A model generated the notes under the pieces. It was not told the DNA's origin and ran no database searches. It was given only the letters and a program-made list of their open reading frames with translations. Source: Dyadobacter linearis (GTDB lineage: Bacteria; Bacteroidota; Bacteroidia; Cytophagales; Spirosomataceae). Taken from it: 64,000 nt of DNA. Made by a program: the position numbers and the translations under genes. Where the stretch lies: NCBI RefSeq assembly GCF_907165045.1, contig NZ_CAJRAU010000004.1, forward strand, positions 186,001-250,000, given 5' to 3'. This document shows positions 14,439 to 25,600 of the stretch, one piece after another (the first letter of the stretch is position 1; every line of letters begins with the position of its first letter).

Positions 14439-16370
14439 ATGAAAATTATGAGTGAATATTTTAGGAAACTTCTTGATTTACTGAAAGTTGAGCGTGAGGA
14501 GGATAGGCAGGCTTATATCCGGATGACGGAAATGGCATCTGTTTCTGAGCGGCGCGCGAATGGACTGGCGTGGTACCCGATCGCGATACGGGGAAATGAA
14601 ATGAGCCGGGGCGACTACCTGACTGTGGAAGTAGAGCGCACAACCCACCAGGATCTGCCGCACCAGTTACGGTTTGGAATGCCGGCCGTTTTGTTCAGTA
14701 ACCACGAACCGAAGAAGGACCGGGTGGAAGGAGTTATCTCACACCAAAGCGGTAATAGACTCAAAATCACATTAAAAACCGACGAGCTACCAGATTGGTC
14801 GCGCGACGGAAAGCTGGGGATCGATCTGTTGTTTGACGACAATAGCTACGACGAAATGCAGAATGCATTGAAAACGGCGTCGTCGCGTGCGGAAAGTGAG
14901 AAGGATTCGCATTTAATAAGAGTTTTGACCGGAGAAAAATCGCCTGGTTTTGATGATACCCTTCTGAAAATTGATATACTCAAATTAAACCCCTCACAAA
15001 ACGAGGCTGTCAATAAGATACTGTCGGCCAATGAATTGGCGATCGTGCACGGTCCACCGGGAACAGGGAAAACGACTACTTTGGTGCAGGCTATTAAAGC
15101 AATGCTGCTGAAAGATCGCAAACAGATCCTGGTCGTCGCGCCGAGCAATACTGCTGTGGACCTGCTGAGTGAAAAGTTAAGTGAAGAGGGGCTGGAAGTG
15201 TTGCGTGTGGGAAATCCCGTGCGCGTTTCGGAGCGGCTGCTTTCGCTTACGTTAGATAGTAAAATGGCCGCGCATAGTCGGATCAAAGATATTAAGGCGC
15301 TGAAAAAGCAGGCGGGAGAGTACAAAAATATGGCGCATAAATATAAGCGGCAGTTTGGAAAAGCCGAGCGCGAGCAGCGGAAAGCACTTTTTGACGAAGC
15401 CCACAAAATCATGAAAGATGTCGCGAGCATTGAGCAATATGTGACCGACGATCTTTTGGCTAAAACACAGGTGGTAACCGCCACGCTGGTCGGGGCGAAC
15501 CACTATACGGTTAGAAGTTTGAATTACCATACCGTTGTAATCGATGAAGCCGGGCAGGCGCTGGAACCGGCCTGCTGGATCCCGATATTGAAAGCGGAGA
15601 AACTCGTGCTGGCTGGCGACCATTTGCAACTGGCGCCCACGATCAAATCGGCCGAGGCGGCCCGGAACGGACTGAGTACGACCTTGCTCGAAAAATCAGT
15701 AGCAGCACATCCGGAATCAGTGGTGTTACTGGAAGAGCAATACCGTATGAACGAGGCGATTATGGGTTATTCTTCCAAAGTTTTTTACCAAAATAAACTA
15801 AAAGCGCACACATCGGTAGCGACGCGCACACTATTCCCTGGCGATTCGCCGCTGGCATTTATAGATACCGCCGGTTGCGGTTTCGACGAAAAATTACAGG
15901 GTACCAGTTCCACAAATCCCGAGGAAGCCGCATTCTTGTTCAAGCATTTGTCGCAGCTCGTAAATGAGCTGACAGAAGCAAATAAAAAGCCGCTTGATAT
16001 TTCCCAATTCCCTTCAATCGCCATTATTTCGCCTTACAAAGAGCAGATCAATATCCTGAAAGAGCAGCTGCTGCACGCGCCTGCGCTCAAAGATTATCTC
16101 TCTAAAATCGCCGTGAATACGATCGACAGTTTCCAGGGGCAGGAGCGGGATGTGGTGTATATCAGCATGACGCGCAGTAATCCCGAGGCAGAGATCGGAT
16201 TTTTGTCGGATATCAGGAGAATGAATGTGGCTATGACGCGGGCGCGGAAGAAACTTGTCGTGATCGGGGATAGTGCCACTTTGTCTTCGTTACCGTTTTA
16301 TACAGATTTCATCGCCTACGCTGAGGGACTTGGCGCTTACCAGAGTGCGTGGGAATTTGCGGATATTTAG
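14439..16370 (+). CDS. SF1 DNA/RNA helicase, IGHMBP2/Dna2-like
   Basis: A 643-residue superfamily 1 helicase of the UPF1/SMUBP-2 type. The N-terminal 180 residues form the beta-barrel substrate domain. Walker A is GPPGTGKT (205-212), motif Ia is VVAPSNTAVDLL, Walker B/DEAG is VVIDEAGQALEP (about 367-378), motif III is LAGDHLQLAPT, motif IV contains LLEEQYRMNE, motif V is TIDSFQGQERDVVYISMTRS and motif VI NVAMTRARKKLVVIGD. These enzymes unwind DNA or RNA 5' to 3'. Start could be 14439 or the ATG at 14448 (MSEYFRKLLD). It has no obvious partner gene; a purine-rich tract precedes it. Confidence 0.92.
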   Translation: MKIMSEYFRKLLDLLKVEREEDRQAYIRMTEMASVSERRANGLAWYPIAIRGNEMSRGDYLTVEVERTTHQDLPHQLRFGMPAVLFSNHEPKKDRVEGVISHQSGNRLKITLKTDELPDWSRDGKLGIDLLFDDNSYDEMQNALKTASSRAESEKDSHLIRVLTGEKSPGFDDTLLKIDILKLNPSQNEAVNKILSANELAIVHGPPGTGKTTTLVQAIKAMLLKDRKQILVVAPSNTAVDLLSEKLSEEGLEVLRVGNPVRVSERLLSLTLDSKMAAHSRIKDIKALKKQAGEYKNMAHKYKRQFGKAEREQRKALFDEAHKIMKDVASIEQYVTDDLLAKTQVVTATLVGANHYTVRSLNYHTVVIDEAGQALEPACWIPILKAEKLVLAGDHLQLAPTIKSAEAARNGLSTTLLEKSVAAHPESVVLLEEQYRMNEAIMGYSSKVFYQNKLKAHTSVATRTLFPGDSPLAFIDTAGCGFDEKLQGTSSTNPEEAAFLFKHLSQLVNELTEANKKPLDISQFPSIAIISPYKEQINILKEQLLHAPALKDYLSKIAVNTIDSFQGQERDVVYISMTRSNPEAEIGFLSDIRRMNVAMTRARKKLVVIGDSATLSSLPFYTDFIAYAEGLGAYQSAWEFADI

Positions 16371-16416
16371 CAAAAACACAAATACTATTTTTTTTCCAAT
16401 GCAACCGGATTAGATT

Positions 16417-16445
16417 TAAGCGCATCTGTCTTTTCAAAGCGCTTA
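16417..16445. promoter_or_regulatory. Perfect 7-base inverted repeat before the DUF5686 gene
   Basis: TAAGCGC (16417-16423) and GCGCTTA (16439-16445) are exact reverse complements with a 15-base spacer, 20 bases before the start codon. It could be an operator or weak RNA hairpin. Confidence 0.3.
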
Positions 16446-16464
16446 CTCACTACCGGCTGCATTT

Positions 16465-19266
16465 ATGCTCAAAAACTACTTCACTGCATTACTTCTTGTA
16501 TTCCTGACCGCCAATCTGGCTTTTACGCAAACAGCCGCACCGGCCACCGGAATAAAAGGGCTTATCAAGAACAAAAATGGCGATCCGCTTCCATTCGCCG
16601 GAATACTCGTAAAAGGAACCAATATCAGCACGATTTCTAATGAAGAAGGCCGCTACCAGCTCGATCTCAAGCCGGGCTATTATGAGGTGATCTTCCAATA
16701 TCTGGGATTCAAAACGGGCATGAAACCTTTTACGGTCGAGACCGGAATGCAGACTTTTGACCTTACGATGGAAGAGCAGGCGCTGAATCTGGGAGAAGTG
16801 AGGATTGGTAGTAAAGGTGAAGATCCGGCGTACACGATCATGCGGCGCGCAATTGCAAAAAGCCGCTACCACTTGTTGCAGGTGGATAGTTATACAGCCA
16901 AAGCCTATTCCAAATCGTCCATAGTGATCACCGATCTGCCGATGGAATTTCTGTATAAAAAGGAATTAAAGGAGATTGAAAATGAGACGAATTTTAAAAA
17001 GGGCGTCCCGATATTGAATGAAAGCGTTTCGATGGTGACTTTCAAGCAGCCGAATACTTACAAACAAAAAGTGATCGCTTCCAGAAATAGTCAGGACAAG
17101 GATTTTGCTAATCCGAATGCCTATTTGCTCGCGAGTTTTTACCAGCCGGAAGTTGTAAAAGCAGTGTCTCCGCTCTCGCCGCGCGCTTTTGCCTATTATA
17201 AATTCGAATATCTCGGTGCTTTTCGGGAGAATGGAATTGAGGTGAATAAGATCAAAGTGACGCCGCGCTCCTGGGGCGAGGGCGTTTACCGCGGCACGAT
17301 CCAGATCATTGAGAACGAGTGGAGCATTTACAGCCTCGATCTGCAAACTGTAAATACTGGTTTTACGATCGATATCAAACAGGTTTATAGTCCGGTGCAG
17401 GATGTTTGGATGCCGGTAAACCAGCAATTTCACATTCGGGGAGGTATTTATGGTTTGAAAGGAAAAGCTGATTTTGTGATCTCGCAGTCTTTCAGCAATG
17501 TAAAAATCAACCCGACTTTCAGACCGGATATTGTGGTAGTGGATGGTAAAAAAGAAAAGGACGAGGCTAAGAAAGTGAAGCTCAGCAACCGGGAGATCAA
17601 ATCGCAGAAACTGGAAGAAGTGGTGAGCAAGCAAAAGGAATTTTCGGCCAAAAACCTCCGAAAGTTAATGAAGGAATACGAAAAGCAGGACCTGAAAGAG
17701 AAGGAGGAAAAGGGGGAGGATATTGATCTTAATTTCACCAGAAATGATTCCACCGAGGTCGATTCCATGGCCAGCAGACGTACCATGGCATTCTGGGACT
17801 CGATCCGCACTGTGCCGCTCACGACCGCCGAAGTGAAAAGTTACACGCGGCTCGATAGTATTATTGTGGTAAAATCCGGGACTGAGGAACAGAAAGATAG
17901 TCTGAAAACCGCGAATGCAGACACTACTAAAAGCAAACGGAAAAGCGGCGGCGGGTCGGGATTTCTTAGCGATATTATCCAGGGTACCAGTTTTGGTTTG
18001 GGTAAAAAAAGTCCGTGGAGGCTGGATTATGTAAGTCCGCTGCTGGGCGCGCAGATCAATACTGTGGAGGGGCTTGCTTTGAATGGCGGCGGTTTTAAGT
18101 TGCGGTACCGCGGCGGCGATCCGAAGAAGAATATGGAAGGTATACAGATCGGGGAGAATGGTAATGTAAAACGTATCTCCTCGCGTGCCGGGCAGCAATT
18201 GTCATTCAATGCATTGACGCGCTATTCCTTTGCACGGCAAAAACTGATGGTATTCGGTGGGATCGATTACAGCAGAAAAAGGACCAGCCTAAACCTTTCC
18301 GGTGGACAGACGATCTCTCAATTCAACAGCGAGCACCCGATGCATCCGCTGCTGAACACATTTACCACACTTTTTCTGGAAAGGAATTTTATCAAGATAT
18401 ATGAAAAGGATTTCGTCCGCCTCGACTTTAAAACCGACCGGGAAAACGAACATTTTGAACTGAAAGCGAATATAGAATTTGCCGATCGCAGGCCGCTGCG
18501 CAATGTGCGTGATATGAATCCTTACAGCTGGATCGACTGGAACCGCCGCGCATTCACTTCCAACATTCCTTTCAATGAAGAAAATACCGACGGAAGCGGC
18601 ACGGCCTCACTTGAAATCAACCCACATAAAGCCTTGACGCTTGGGATTTCAGCGGCTTACAAACCCTGGCAGAAATACCGGATTAAAGGCGGGAAAACCA
18701 CTTTTTATGACGACGATTCGCCCATCTTATCCATTAACTACAGGAAGGGTATCAGTACTATTTTCGGCAGCGATGTTGATTATGATTTTGTCCAGATCGG
18801 GATTCAGCACGGTTTTGAAACCGGCGTGAGGAGTAAGTTAAGTTATAAGCTGGCAGCTGGTAAGTTTCTGAATTCAAACGCCGTACGTTTCCCCGATTAT
18901 CAGCATTTTGCCGGAAACAGGTTTTTCTTCCAGTTTGGCGACCCGGTGAGCACATTCCGGATGCTCGACTATTACAGATATTCCACTGCTACGCAGTTTG
19001 CGGAGGCGCATGTTTTTAGCGAGTTTCGCAAGTTTTTGCTTACGCAGGTTTCTTGGTTTCGGGTTATGGGGATTAAGGAGAATTTCTTTTTGCATTACCT
19101 GGCTACACCTTCTTCGGATAATTATACGGAGCTGGGTTATGGTCTGGACGTAGGTATCCGCTTCCCGTTCCGAATTGAAGTCGCGAACAGTTTTGAGGGT
19201 TTCAAATACAAAAACACCGTTTTCCGGATCGGGACTACGATGAATATTAATCTGGGGCGGAATTAA
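16465..19266 (+). CDS. DUF5686 outer-membrane protein with CarboxypepD_reg-like domain
   Basis: A 933-residue envelope protein. A signal peptide (about 1-21, ending AFTQ) is followed by a carboxypeptidase regulatory-like beta-sandwich (about 28-115: GIKGLIKNKNGDPLPFAG). Then comes the DUF5686 region with SLDLQTVNTGFTIDIKQVYS and a charged linker rich in Lys and Glu (about 350-430). The C-terminal half alternates polar and aromatic residues, as in an outer-membrane beta-barrel, and ends in a strand with FRIGTTMNINLGRN. This architecture is common and poorly understood in Bacteroidota. It overlaps the convergent FAD/Fe-S dehydrogenase gene by four bases. Family placement is good; the function is unknown. 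Confidence 0.85.
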   Translation: MLKNYFTALLLVFLTANLAFTQTAAPATGIKGLIKNKNGDPLPFAGILVKGTNISTISNEEGRYQLDLKPGYYEVIFQYLGFKTGMKPFTVETGMQTFDLTMEEQALNLGEVRIGSKGEDPAYTIMRRAIAKSRYHLLQVDSYTAKAYSKSSIVITDLPMEFLYKKELKEIENETNFKKGVPILNESVSMVTFKQPNTYKQKVIASRNSQDKDFANPNAYLLASFYQPEVVKAVSPLSPRAFAYYKFEYLGAFRENGIEVNKIKVTPRSWGEGVYRGTIQIIENEWSIYSLDLQTVNTGFTIDIKQVYSPVQDVWMPVNQQFHIRGGIYGLKGKADFVISQSFSNVKINPTFRPDIVVVDGKKEKDEAKKVKLSNREIKSQKLEEVVSKQKEFSAKNLRKLMKEYEKQDLKEKEEKGEDIDLNFTRNDSTEVDSMASRRTMAFWDSIRTVPLTTAEVKSYTRLDSIIVVKSGTEEQKDSLKTANADTTKSKRKSGGGSGFLSDIIQGTSFGLGKKSPWRLDYVSPLLGAQINTVEGLALNGGGFKLRYRGGDPKKNMEGIQIGENGNVKRISSRAGQQLSFNALTRYSFARQKLMVFGGIDYSRKRTSLNLSGGQTISQFNSEHPMHPLLNTFTTLFLERNFIKIYEKDFVRLDFKTDRENEHFELKANIEFADRRPLRNVRDMNPYSWIDWNRRAFTSNIPFNEENTDGSGTASLEINPHKALTLGISAAYKPWQKYRIKGGKTTFYDDDSPILSINYRKGISTIFGSDVDYDFVQIGIQHGFETGVRSKLSYKLAAGKFLNSNAVRFPDYQHFAGNRFFFQFGDPVSTFRMLDYYRYSTATQFAEAHVFSEFRKFLLTQVSWFRVMGIKENFFLHYLATPSSDNYTELGYGLDVGIRFPFRIEVANSFEGFKYKNTVFRIGTTMNINLGRN

Positions 19267-22253
19267 TCCGCCGCCAGCGCCTCAAACAATATCTCCGCCG
19301 GGTGCAATGCTTTTCGGCCGGTTCCGTCGTGGATCTGGTGGCGGCAGCTGGTTCCTGGGGCGGCGATAATTACTTCTTCGGGCTGCTGACGAACAGCCGG
19401 GAAAAGTACGAGCTCGCCAATCTGCATCGAAATATCATAGTGCTCTTTCTCGTAGCCGAATGAGCCCGCCATTCCGCAGCATCCTGAGGGGATCAGTTGT
19501 ACCGTGTAGTTTTCAGGAAGTGAAAGCATTTTTTTGGTCGGTATCATGCTGGAAATCGCCTTTTGCTGGCAATGTCCGTGCAGCTTGATCAATCGCTTTT
19601 CCTTGGTAAACTGATCTTTAGAAATATGTTTTAACTCAATTTCGCGGGAAATGAATTCGTCAAACTGCAACGCATTTTGCGCCAGCTTTTTTGCGTCTTC
19701 CAGCATTTCGGTGCTTACCAGGTCAGGGTACTCATCGCGGAAAGTCAATATCGCCGAAGGCTCAATGCCTATCAGCGGCGTGTCGTAAGATATGAGGTCT
19801 CGTAACAGGCGGACATTTTCCTCTGCAATCTTTTTGGCGTCTTTTAATAGTCCTTTTGAGAGTTGCGGCCTGCCCGATGGTCCGTGATTTGGTATAACTA
19901 CTTCGTAGCCAAGTTTTTCCAGGACCAGGATGGTTTTTTTACCAATTTCAACATCATTATAATTGGTAAACTCGTCACAGAAAAGGTAGACTTTTTTGCC
20001 GGTAGAACTGGTGCCTTTTCTTCGTTTTTCATACCACTTTTTAAGGGTAGTATTATGTAAAAGCGGCATCGAACGCTCGGGGTGAAAGCCTACTACCTGA
20101 TTTGCTATTTTGCGCAGCGGCTTATTTTTAAAGATCAGATTATAAGCCCACGGCACATAACTTGCCAGTCCCGTCATTTTAGAAAAATTACCTACCAGCC
20201 ACGACCGTAACGGAACCCCATGTACGTCGTGATATTGCTGCAAAAACTCCATTTTCAGCTTTGCAACGTCCACATTGGAAGGGCACTCGCCTTTGCAGCC
20301 CTTACAAGCCAGACACAGGTCATAAACCTCCTTAATCTCCTCATTATCAAATCGATTTTCTTTTGGAGATCTGGTCAGCATTTCGCGCAGGATATTGGCT
20401 CTTGCACGCGTAGTATCCTTTTCATTCCGTGTCGCCATAAAGCTGGGGCACATGGTACCGCCGCTCAATTGCGTTTTACGGCAGTCACCCGACCCATTGC
20501 ATTGCTCGGCGTGCTGCAAAATATCCTGGTCGTGAAAGCGGAAATAGGTCTTGAACTGCGGCGTTTTCTGGTCCGCTTCGTAACGCAAAAACGTATCCAT
20601 CGGCGCAGTATCGACTATTTTTCCTGGATTAAATATATTGTTGGGATCCCAAGCTTTCTTAATGTCCTTGAAAAGCTGGTAGTTGTGTTGCCCCACCATT
20701 TTAGGAATAAACTCGCCCCGCAAACGGCCGTCGCCGTGCTCGCCGGAAAGTGAACCGTCGTATCGTTTCACCAGGTCCGCAATTTCTTCCGCGATCATCC
20801 TGAATTGACGGTGTCCTTCGCTGGTTTTTAGATTGATAATAGGACGCAAATGCAGTTCTCCTGAGCCTGCATGCGCATAATGCACGGCCGACATTCCATG
20901 CTTTTTAAGTATTTCATTAAAGTCGCGGATGTATTCTGGCTGGTCATAAACGTCGATCGCGGTATCTTCAATGACTGCAACCGCCTTTTCGTCGCCGGGA
21001 ATGTTGGCCAGCAAGCCGAGGCCCGCTTTACGCAACGTCCATATTTTTTTAGTATCGTCCCCGAAAAGCAAAGGATAGTGAAACCCGATTCCTGCCTCGC
21101 GAAGCTCCTGTTCCATCGCTGCGGCCAGTTGCTCCACTTCCTCTTTGGTCTCCCGGGAAAGGTCAACTACCAGGATCGCGGGGAAATTTCCGTCGGGTTT
21201 ATTTTTTACAAAAAATGCATTTTTCTTCTGTTCTGCATTGGTAGCAGCACATTCGAGCACGTAATCATCGATCAGCTCTACCGCGTGCGGACCATATTTG
21301 AGCGTCAAAATAGTCGCTCTCAGCGCCTCGTCAATAGTGAAACAATGCACGCACACCAGCCCCTGCGTTTTCGGCGGAAGCGGAACAAGGTTTAATTTTA
21401 TCTCGGTCAAAAAACACAATGTACCCTCAGAACCTGCGATCAGACTGCACATATTGAACTCCTTAGCAGGTTCATTTTCAGCTAGTCCCGCCTGATAAGG
21501 TTCCATATTAAGCAGCATATCGAGCGCATAGCCCGTATTTCGCCGCTCTACCGAAGGTTTCGGGAAGTTCTTTCTGATCTCCGCCTGGTTTTCGGCAGAA
21601 GCAAGGATCTCATTGGTTTTAAGATATATTTTATCAAGAAGTGTTGCGCTTCCATTTTTACGGGTGGCATCATGCAGCATTGCATTAAAATCGGCTGTCC
21701 GGATATTGGAAAAAACTGCATCGGAACCGTCGGCCAGGATCGCCTTTACTTCCAGGGTATGTTCGCGTGTACTTCCATAAACGATCGAATTGGAGCCGCA
21801 GGAGTTATTTCCGACCATTCCGGCGATCATCGCGCGGTTAGCAGTGGATGTTTCCGGACCAAAATAAAGTCCGTAAGGTTTGAGCGCCATATTCAGCTCG
21901 TCGCGTACGACGCCTGGTTCAACACGCACCCATCTTTCCTCTGCATTGATCTCGATGATTTTAGTAAAATTCCGCGAAACGTCCACGACGATCCCATTTC
22001 CTACCACCTGTCCGGCCAGTGAAGTCCCGGCTGTTCTCGGGATCAGGGAAATCCGGTTAGCCGTCGCAAACGAGATCAGCGCCTTGATATCCCCTAGAGA
22101 CTTTGGAATAGCAACTGCCAGCGGCATTTCACGATAGGCCGAGGCGTCGGTCGCGTAAAGCGTACGCATGGTATTATCGTAATGCAACTCGCCTTCGAGG
22201 GTCTTTGAAAAGGAATTTAGCTGGTCGGTGGATACGGAAGAAACCGGTGTCAT
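19263..22253 (-). CDS. FAD-linked oxidase / Fe-S dehydrogenase fusion (GlcD-GlpC-like, YdiJ type)
   Basis: A 996-residue two-part enzyme. The N-terminal half is a PCMH/VAO FAD-binding domain (VAIPKSLGDIKALISFATAN, then PRTAGTSLAGQVVGNGIVVD and GMVGNNSCGSNS) plus an FAD-oxidase C-terminal domain (HAGSGELHLRP, SLSGEHGDGRLRGEF). The second half has a 4Fe-4S cluster motif (CLACKGCKGECPSNVD) and a CCG-type C-terminus (HGHCQQKA, SGCCGMAGSFGYEKE). The family oxidises 2-hydroxy acids such as D-lactate or D-2-hydroxyglutarate, passing electrons to the respiratory chain. ATG 22253 is preferred over the upstream TTG at 22283. It overlaps the DUF5686 gene tail-to-tail by four bases. The exact hydroxy acid is unknown. 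Confidence 0.9.
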   Translation of the reverse strand: MTPVSSVSTDQLNSFSKTLEGELHYDNTMRTLYATDASAYREMPLAVAIPKSLGDIKALISFATANRISLIPRTAGTSLAGQVVGNGIVVDVSRNFTKIIEINAEERWVRVEPGVVRDELNMALKPYGLYFGPETSTANRAMIAGMVGNNSCGSNSIVYGSTREHTLEVKAILADGSDAVFSNIRTADFNAMLHDATRKNGSATLLDKIYLKTNEILASAENQAEIRKNFPKPSVERRNTGYALDMLLNMEPYQAGLAENEPAKEFNMCSLIAGSEGTLCFLTEIKLNLVPLPPKTQGLVCVHCFTIDEALRATILTLKYGPHAVELIDDYVLECAATNAEQKKNAFFVKNKPDGNFPAILVVDLSRETKEEVEQLAAAMEQELREAGIGFHYPLLFGDDTKKIWTLRKAGLGLLANIPGDEKAVAVIEDTAIDVYDQPEYIRDFNEILKKHGMSAVHYAHAGSGELHLRPIINLKTSEGHRQFRMIAEEIADLVKRYDGSLSGEHGDGRLRGEFIPKMVGQHNYQLFKDIKKAWDPNNIFNPGKIVDTAPMDTFLRYEADQKTPQFKTYFRFHDQDILQHAEQCNGSGDCRKTQLSGGTMCPSFMATRNEKDTTRARANILREMLTRSPKENRFDNEEIKEVYDLCLACKGCKGECPSNVDVAKLKMEFLQQYHDVHGVPLRSWLVGNFSKMTGLASYVPWAYNLIFKNKPLRKIANQVVGFHPERSMPLLHNTTLKKWYEKRRKGTSSTGKKVYLFCDEFTNYNDVEIGKKTILVLEKLGYEVVIPNHGPSGRPQLSKGLLKDAKKIAEENVRLLRDLISYDTPLIGIEPSAILTFRDEYPDLVSTEMLEDAKKLAQNALQFDEFISREIELKHISKDQFTKEKRLIKLHGHCQQKAISSMIPTKKMLSLPENYTVQLIPSGCCGMAGSFGYEKEHYDISMQIGELVLFPAVRQQPEEVIIAAPGTSCRHQIHDGTGRKALHPAEILFEALAAD

Positions 22254-22604
22254 AAAAGCATTTGGACTAAAAAAGGAATGCAAAGTTACGCACTAGCCAC
22301 TAGGATTTCCAGCATTTCTTTGAATGATTAACAGGCGGTTGATCCCCTGGAAACGACCGTTGGTTTGCCCATTTGCCGCGTTCGTTAATTAATCAGATTT
22401 TAATTGCATGTAACCGTATCGCTGCATTGCATTATCCGAATGATTTTTATTATTTTGTGTGAGTTGTAATGAAAATCTCTAACTATTTATACGAATAATC
22501 AGATAAACAAGCAGTTGTATTATAAGTGTTTAGCCGGTTACATTTTGTGATAAGTATTTAGAGTGCCTCAGAAGACCACAGATACCAAATTAATTATCTA
22601 ACCT
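22254..22604. other. Divergent intergenic region between the dehydrogenase and susC
   Basis: On the minus strand TAACTTTG (22281-22288, TAnnTTTG) lies about 28 bases upstream of the dehydrogenase ATG and is a likely -7 box, though no good -33 partner is seen. The rest is A/T-rich. On the plus strand a near-match promoter lies at 22515-22547. No RNA gene recognised. Confidence 0.5.
22515..22547 (+). promoter_or_regulatory. Possible promoter for susC/susD
   Basis: TTG (22515-22517) and TACATTTTG (22539-22547), one base longer than the TAnnTTTG consensus, are separated by 21 bases. The leader would be about 50 bases. An imperfect match, so tentative. Confidence 0.35.
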
Positions 22605-25600
22605 ATGATGAATTTATCCTTTCAAGAATCTTATTATCAAGATGTTCTAGGGAGAAGCAACCGACTTTTCAGAACAGGCGCGCTCAAAGTGGGCATTTCT
22701 ACGCTGATCGTTTTGCTTTTATCTGTTGTAAACATTGCTTACGCTCAGGATGTGGAGGTTACCGGCAAGGTAATTGACGGCAAAGGCAGCGGATTGCCGG
22801 GCGTTTCGATCACAGTAAAAGGTACCACAAAGGGTGCTAACTCGGATATGGACGGAAATTATTCCATCTCCGCCCCCTCAAATTCGACGCTCGTTTTCAG
22901 CTTCATTGGTTTTACATCCAAGGAAGTTGAGATTGGCAACCAATCTAAAATCGATGTAACGTTAAGTGACGACGTAAAGGCACTGGAAGAAGTGGTGGTT
23001 GTGGGATATGGTACTGCAAGAAGAAAGGACGTGACGGGAACAGTTACTTCCGTGAGTTCGAAAGACTTCAACGCAGGAATTAACCCAAACCCGTTACAGG
23101 CGATCCAGGGTCGTGTGGCTGGTTTAACGATTACCCAACCAAATGGTGACCCAAACACAAGCCCGACTGTGCGGCTTCGCGGTTACACTTCGCTCGCCGG
23201 TGGTAGTGATCCTTTATATGTAGTGGATGGAATTATCGGTGTGCCGATCAGCACCATTTCTCCTACTGATATCGAATCAATGGACGTATTAAAAGATGCA
23301 TCTGCTTCTGCGATCTATGGTTCACGTGCTGCGAATGGTGTTATCATTATTACAACCAAACGTGGAAAATCGGGTCGCGCAACGGTCTCATTCAATAACT
23401 ATGTGGGGGTGGATGTGATCTCGAATAACCTGAAACTGCTGGATGGTCCTGGATATGTTTCTGAGGTACAGCGTATTAAAGGTGATTCCTCACTATTAGA
23501 TAGCCAGCGTTTTCCACGCGATGCCAGTGGCGGCTTTCACAATACCGACTGGTGGGATGAAATTTCACGCAGCGGTTTCACAAACAGCCACGACCTTGCG
23601 GTTTCCGGTGGTTCGCCTACATTCTCTTACCGGGGTTCTGTAAACTATACAAAACGTCAGGGTATCATTAAAAATACAGGGTTTGATCGTTTGACGGGCC
23701 GTATTAACCTTGATCAGAAAGCGCTTGACAACAGGTTGAACATTCAGTACAGCTTGTCTTATACCAATACAAATTCTGATCTGACTGACGGAGGTATCCT
23801 GGCAAACGCGACTTTGTTCCTTCCTACGCTTCCTGTACGCAATGCAGATGGTTCCCATTACGAGATCCCAGGTGCATTTGACCTCAACAACCCGGTTGCA
23901 ATGTTGGAAAACGAAGTGTTCGGGCGTCAGAAAAATACATTGGTTGGAGCAGTCAATCTGAAATACGAAGTGTTAAGCGGATTGATCCTTGGCGTGAACG
24001 GCGCTCTTAAAAATGATCAGGAAGTAACAAGCCGGGCACGCGACAGGTCTGTGAAAGCTTTTCAGATTACAAATGGAGAGGCTTCCCGGAACCTGGGTCA
24101 GGAAAACGACAAGCTTCTGGAACTGACAGCTACTTATTTAAAAGGTTTTGGTGATAAAGGAAGCAACTTTTCACTTCTTGGCGGTTATTCCTACCAGAAT
24201 ATTGTTAGAGATGGATTCGGCGCGAATAACACACAGTTTGTTGCAACTGGATTGGGTTATGACAACCTTGGACTAGGATCCGGATCATTAATTCTTCCAA
24301 AAACAGGGTATGTAAGTTCATACAGAAACCAAACTTCTCTGGCATCTTTCTTCGGTAGAGGTACTTTAAATTTCAACGACAAATACAACCTGACAGCGAC
24401 ACTTCGCTACGACGGAAGTTCGAAATTCGGAGCAAACAACAAATGGGGGCTATTCCCGTCGGTTGCGGCAGGTTGGACAATTTCTGACGAATCTTTCTTC
24501 CCAAAATCAGAAGCATTCAATTATTTGAAACTGCGTGCGAGCTGGGGTAAAACGGGTAACTCCGAAGGATTGGTACCCTATCAATCACTTCAGTTATACG
24601 GACCAACTACATCTTATTATGACGGTAGTATCAACAACTTCCTTCCTGGATACGCGATCACACAGAATACAAACCCTAACCTGAAATGGGAAGTTGTTTC
24701 TCAAACAAACTTAGGTCTTGACTTCCAGTTCGTAAACGGTCGCTTCTCAGGATCGATTGATGTTTTTGACAAGAGAACCAATGATATGCTTTACAAATAT
24801 TCGGTTCCTGCGGATGGTGTAAAATACTTCACCAACTTCATCTGGGCTAACGTAGGAGAGATGAGCAACAAAGGTATCGAGCTTTCGTTTGGAGGAAATG
24901 TTGTTGAGACTGATAATTTCACATGGACCAGCCGTTTGACAGGATCTTATATCAAGAACTCGATTATCAATCTGAAAAGTGATGATTTCGATTCAGGTAT
25001 CATTCGGTTTAATGCATTCGGAGGCCGTGGTCTTTCCAACGTCTATGCTTCCATCCTTACACCCGGACTTCCACTTGGCTCGTTCAACAACGTAGGTCAC
25101 TTTGTTGGGTTTGACGATAAAGGACAGATGTTGCTGGAACAAGCAGAGGGTGCAACACCGGTGACAGACCCTGCGAAGGCTAAGTTAGGATTTAAAGATA
25201 ACCCGCAGCCTTACGTAACCGGCGCGTGGATTAACAGCGTAGCTTACAAGAAGTTTGACCTTAGCTTTCAGCTGAGAGGAGTATTTGGAAACAGTATTCT
25301 GAACAACCTGCGCTCTAACCTTTCTATCCCTGGATCTATCCTGGAAACCAATATGTTGGAAAGTGTAAAAGAACTCCCTGGTAATTTTAGCACTAATGCT
25401 CTGTCTGATTACTGGCTGGAAAAGGCGACTTATATTCGGCTCGACAACTGGCAGGTTGGTTATAATGTAACCTTGGAAAGCAAATACCTGAGCAACGCAC
25501 GCATTTACCTGGGTGGAAATAACCTGTTTATCATTACAAAATACCGCGGGGTAGATCCTGAGCTTGAAGTGAAGGGAGATTTTAACAATGATATCTCAGC

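Noticed and set aside
19263..19266. Four-base overlap of the DUF5686 and dehydrogenase genes as a frameshift sign
   Set aside because: Both proteins have normal C-termini; short tail-to-tail overlaps are common.
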